Positions 61,236-64,000 of a DNA stretch of 64,000 nucleotides are shown here, piece by piece. The position numbers and the translations under genes are program-made. Positions within the stretch are counted from its first letter, which is position 1, and each line of letters opens with the position of its first letter. This DNA is from Afipia sp. GAS231 (lineage in GTDB: Bacteria; Pseudomonadota; Alphaproteobacteria; Rhizobiales; Xanthobacteraceae). Location: the NCBI RefSeq assembly GCF_900103365.1, contig NZ_LT629703.1, positions 5,194,501-5,258,500 on the forward strand, written 5' to 3'. Below the pieces are notes generated by a model. It saw nothing but the letters and a program-made list of their open reading frames with translations. It had not been told where the DNA came from and ran no database searches.

Positions 61236-61529
61236 ATGTACGCCGCCATACGTCAAGGCAAGGCAAAGGCCGGCAAGGTCGAAGAGCTGACACGCCGGAT
61301 CAAGGAGGGGGCTATTCCCGTGATCAGCGGGGTCGAGGGCTTCATGGGCTATTACGTGGTCTATACGCCCGACGACACGGTGATCGCGATCAGCCTGTTC
61401 AACAATTTTGCGGGCGCCGAGGAATCCAACAAGCGCGCGCTGGCCTGGATCGAGCACGATCTTGAGCAACTGCTCACTGGGCCGGCGACGGCGGTGGCCG
61501 GGCCGGTGATCGTGCATACGCTGGCGTAG
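61236..61529 (+). CDS. Antibiotic-biosynthesis-monooxygenase (ABM)-like protein
   Basis: This 97-residue ferredoxin-like protein resembles ABM-domain proteins, with AIRQGKAKAGKVEELTRRIK at the start, then GFMGYYVVYTPDDTVIAI. These small dimers act as monooxygenases or stress-related proteins, and a function cannot be assigned here. ATG 61236 with GAGGGAGAG upstream is the likely start. The frame is open much further upstream through the previous gene, which is rejected. Confidence 0.82.
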   Translation: MYAAIRQGKAKAGKVEELTRRIKEGAIPVISGVEGFMGYYVVYTPDDTVIAISLFNNFAGAEESNKRALAWIEHDLEQLLTGPATAVAGPVIVHTLA

Positions 61530-61581
61530 AGGCGCAGAGACCGGGGCAGCGGGCGATTCCGCTTCGCTTACGGAATCGCCG

Positions 61582-61655
61582 GGCAGCCTTGTCCTAGGCA
61601 GCCTCTTCATAGGCTGCCTTGTCCTAGGTAGCCTTTTCATAGGCAGCCTTGGCTG
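61582..61655. repeat. 30-bp tandem repeat (about 2.4 copies)
   Basis: Units GGCAGCCTTGTCCTAGGCAG... and GGCTGCCTTGTCCTAGGTAG... follow each other at a 30-bp period, each containing CCTAGG, and a third partial unit reads into the cytochrome c 3' flank. On the minus strand each unit encodes K-A-A-Y-E-x-A followed by a stop. Confidence 0.75.
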
Positions 61656-61664
61656 GTTGCAGAA

Positions 61665-62072
61665 CTACTTGGACTTGACCTTGCCGTCCTTGTCGAATTG
61701 CGAAACGAAGGCCCAGAGATTGTTGATCTCGTTCTCGCTCTTGATGCCCGCGAAGGCCATCTTGGTGCCGGGGATCTTGGCCTTCGGGTCCTTGATGTAT
61801 TCCTTGAACTGGGCCTCGCTCCAGGTGATGCCGGAGTTCTTGTTGGCGTCCGAATAGGAATAGCCTTCCACGGTGCCGGACTTGCGGCCGTCGAGCCCGT
61901 TCAGTACCGGACCCACCTTGTTCTTGGCGCCGTCGCCGATGGCGTGGCAGGCCAGGCACTTGTTGAACGAGCTTTTGCCGGCGGCGAGGTCGACGTCATC
62001 AGCCAGCGCGCCCGACGCCGCCAGAGTCAGGGAGGTGAGGGCCATCAGCGCGCTCAAGGTCAATTTCATCAT
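61665..62072 (-). CDS. Class I c-type cytochrome
   Basis: This 135-residue exported electron carrier has a signal peptide ending ALADD (residue 25), the haem motif CLACH at about residues 38-42 and the axial Met in PGTKMAFAG (about 101-109), the layout of mitochondrial-like cytochrome c (c2/c-550). It transfers electrons in the periplasm between the bc1 complex and an oxidase or other acceptors. Two adjacent ATGs (62072 and 62069) are possible starts. Confidence 0.93.
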   Translation of the reverse strand: MMKLTLSALMALTSLTLAASGALADDVDLAAGKSSFNKCLACHAIGDGAKNKVGPVLNGLDGRKSGTVEGYSYSDANKNSGITWSEAQFKEYIKDPKAKIPGTKMAFAGIKSENEINNLWAFVSQFDKDGKVKSK

Positions 62073-62333
62073 GGGGTGCTCTTCGTCTCTTCGGTGATGT
62101 GGCGGTAGCCGCTTGTGGCATGGCCGGCTTCCACAGGACAAGTCGTGAAACCCTGACAGGTCTCACGACGGCGGGCTTGTCCCAGAGAGAACTCATCGCA
62201 GCAGGGCGACGCAATCCGACCTTGGTGGCCTACCCAAACTTGCTCAGACGTGCTTGATTTGGCATCACAAATCGATCACGCGTGGGCTCGGAATCCAACC
62301 GGTTGGAATCCGGCAGCCCGGAGGAATACGCGC

Positions 62334-63827
62334 ATGGCCATCATGATGCCGGCTTCCGATCAGGCGGTGCTGGATCGCCGCGACACGATCGTCGCCGCCT
62401 TGCGCGCGATCGTGCCAGGCGAAGGCGTGATCGACAGCGCAGCCGAAATGCTCCCCTACGAGTCCGACGGGCTGATGGCGTATCGGCAGCCGCCGATGGT
62501 CGTGGTGCTGCCCGACACCACTGAACAGGTCTCCCAAGTCCTGAAATATTGCTCGGAGCAGGGCATCAAGGTGGTGCCGCGCGGCTCCGGCACCTCGCTG
62601 TCCGGCGGCGCGCTGCCGCTGGCCGACGGCGTGCTGCTGGGCTTGGGCAAATTCAAGCGCATCCGCGAAATCGATTTCGACAACCGCGTCGTGGTCACCG
62701 AACCCGGCGTCACCAATCTCGCCATCAGCCAGGCGGTGGCGCATGCCGGGTTCTATTATGCGCCGGATCCTTCGTCGCAGATCGCCTGCTCGATCGGAGG
62801 CAATGTCGCGGAAAATTCCGGCGGGGTGCATTGCCTGAAATACGGCATGACCACCAACAACGTGCTCGGCTGCGAAATCGTGCTGATGTCCGGCGAAATC
62901 CTGAAAATCGGCGGCAAGGCGGCTGAAAATGCCGGTTACGACCTGATGGGCATCATCACCGGCTCCGAAGGCCTGCTCGGGGTTATCACTGAAATTACGG
63001 TGCGGATCCTGCAGAAACCCGAGACCGCGCGCGCGCTGATGGTCGGTTTCGCGGAAGTCGAGGCCGCCGGCGAATGCGTGGCCCGCATCATCGGCGCCGG
63101 CATTATTCCCGGCGGCATGGAGATGATGGACAAGCCCGCGATCCACGCCGCCGAAGCCTTCGTCCATGCCGGCTATCCGCTCGACGTCGAGGCGCTCTTG
63201 ATCATCGAGCTCGATGGGCCGAGCGTCGAGGTCGATGAGCTGATCACCCGGGTCGAAACCATCGCAAAAGCCTGCGGGTCGGTCACCTTGCAAATCTCCA
63301 CGTCGGAGATGGAGCGCAACCTGTTCTGGGCCGGCCGCAAGGCGGCGTTTCCGGCGGTGGGCCGGATTTCGCCGGACTATCTCTGCATGGACGGCACCAT
63401 TCCGCGCGGCGCGCTGCCAAAGGCTTTGGCGCGTATCCGCGAACTGTCTGAAAAATACGGCCTCGGCGTCGCCAACGTGTTTCACGCCGGCGACGGCAAT
63501 CTGCACCCGCTCATTTTGTACGACGCCAACAAGCCCGGCGAGATGGACAGGGCGGAGGCCTTTGGCGCCGACATCCTGCGCTGCTGCGTCGAACTCGGTG
63601 GCGTGCTGACCGGCGAACATGGCGTCGGCATCGAGAAGCGCGACCTAATGCCGGAAATGTTCACCGAGATCGATCTCAACCAGCAGCAGCGGCTGAAATG
63701 CGCCTTCGACGCTCAGGGCCTGCTCAATCCCGGCAAGGTGTTTCCGACCCTGCACCGCTGCGCCGAGCTCGGCCGTGTCCATGTGCACGGCGGCAAGCTG
63801 GCATTTCCCGAACTTCCAAGGTTTTAG
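62334..63827 (+). CDS. glcD: Glycolate oxidase subunit GlcD (FAD-linked oxidase)
   Basis: This 497-residue flavoprotein subunit of glycolate oxidase/dehydrogenase has a PCMH-type FAD domain (VVPRGSGTSLSGGALPLADG, then NVAENSGGVHCLKYGMTTNN) and a C-terminal FAD-oxidase domain with NVFHAGDGNLHP and GEHGVGIEKRDLM. It oxidises glycolate (or D-lactate-type 2-hydroxy acids) to glyoxylate. ATG 62334 is fixed by GGAGGA upstream. The glcE start follows 9 bp after its stop, as in the glcDEF operon. Confidence 0.96.
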   Translation: MAIMMPASDQAVLDRRDTIVAALRAIVPGEGVIDSAAEMLPYESDGLMAYRQPPMVVVLPDTTEQVSQVLKYCSEQGIKVVPRGSGTSLSGGALPLADGVLLGLGKFKRIREIDFDNRVVVTEPGVTNLAISQAVAHAGFYYAPDPSSQIACSIGGNVAENSGGVHCLKYGMTTNNVLGCEIVLMSGEILKIGGKAAENAGYDLMGIITGSEGLLGVITEITVRILQKPETARALMVGFAEVEAAGECVARIIGAGIIPGGMEMMDKPAIHAAEAFVHAGYPLDVEALLIIELDGPSVEVDELITRVETIAKACGSVTLQISTSEMERNLFWAGRKAAFPAVGRISPDYLCMDGTIPRGALPKALARIRELSEKYGLGVANVFHAGDGNLHPLILYDANKPGEMDRAEAFGADILRCCVELGGVLTGEHGVGIEKRDLMPEMFTEIDLNQQQRLKCAFDAQGLLNPGKVFPTLHRCAELGRVHVHGGKLAFPELPRF

Positions 63828-63836
63828 GCAAGGCGC

Positions 63837-64000
63837 GTGGACACCCTCAAGGTACGTGACGCCAAAGACGTCGAACAGGTGGTGCGGGCGGCGATTGCCA
63901 GCGAGCAGCCGCTCGAGATCATCGGCCATGGCACACGGCGCCAGATCGGTCAGCCGATCGCGACCAATGCGCTGCTCGATCTGTCTGCGCTGAATGCGGT
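63837..64000 (+). CDS. glcE: Glycolate oxidase subunit GlcE, partial
   Basis: This GTG-initiated frame runs off the right edge. The 54 visible residues (VDTLKVRDAKDVEQVVRAAI, then IIGHGTRRQIGQ) match the N-terminus of GlcE, the second FAD-binding subunit, with the typical opening on a PCMH fold. An AAGG-containing site lies just upstream. Confidence 0.88.
   Translation, partial: MDTLKVRDAKDVEQVVRAAIASEQPLEIIGHGTRRQIGQPIATNALLDLSALNA

Overview
The window looks like chromosomal DNA of a GC-rich alphaproteobacterium, most likely Bradyrhizobium or a close relative. This is inferred from three things: the gene families present, the dispersed palindromic repeats between genes (arms around 36036-36121, 38035-38146, 43508-43659 and 58212-58260) that I recall as typical of Bradyrhizobiaceae, and gene style (high third-position GC, frequent GTG/TTG starts, 4-bp start/stop overlaps). 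No search was possible. I saw no rRNA, tRNA, CRISPR array or prophage.

Region 1 (1-6.6 kb) holds a large c-di-GMP enzyme with four tandem GAF modules ahead of GGDEF and EAL domains, a small hypothetical gene, a metal-dependent amidohydrolase, an exported cupin and an exported DUF1080 sugar-hydrolase-like protein. A strong bidirectional hairpin terminator closes it.

Region 2 (6.6-35.5 kb) is a large exopolysaccharide/capsule locus. It encodes an outer-membrane export lipoprotein, a Wzc/ExoP-like chain-length tyrosine kinase, an ExoQ/Wzy-like polymerase, an acyltransferase, several glycosyltransferases (one a GT2-WecG fusion next to wecB), an asparagine-synthase-like amidotransferase, a secreted beta-helix protein, a FemAB/GNAT-like enzyme and a flippase. 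At its centre (23.7-32.3 kb) is a nucleotide-sugar cassette: an SDR epimerase/dehydratase, a DUF4910 peptidase-like protein, a 3,5-epimerase, a TylC3-like C-methyltransferase, glucose-1-phosphate cytidylyltransferase, a PIG-L deacetylase and an unrecognised cysteine-rich protein with an internal duplication. This suggests a C-methyl-branched deoxysugar, possibly CDP-linked, in the polymer. No obvious CDP-glucose 4,6-dehydratase is present.

Region 3 (35.8-45.7 kb) is housekeeping and accessory: a zinc-ribbon protein, DUF5996, WrbA, pirin, an SDR divergent from a LysR regulator, an ArsR-SRPBCC-MAPEG set, a Tat-exported TctC-type binding protein, a Cys-rich exported protein, YbaK and a type II haloacid dehalogenase.

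Region 4 (46-51.5 kb) is a less compact, cell-envelope and mobile stretch: a divergent L,D-transpeptidase/lytic transglycosylase pair, a membrane-anchored decapeptide-repeat protein and an intact IS30-family element.

Region 5 (51.5-55.3 kb) has two tandem dienelactone-hydrolase paralogues, an amidohydrolase and two MaoC-like hot-dog proteins. A 57-bp copy of the amidohydrolase 3' end lies between the two hydrolases and records a tandem duplication followed by deletion. One hydrolase has lost its nucleophile.

Region 6 (55.4-64 kb) contains a fatty-acid desaturase, zinc-independent L36 (rpmJ), a TPR protein, small exported or hypothetical proteins, an alpha/beta hydrolase, a regulator-like protein, a class I cytochrome c, and glcD followed by the start of glcE, which runs off the window.
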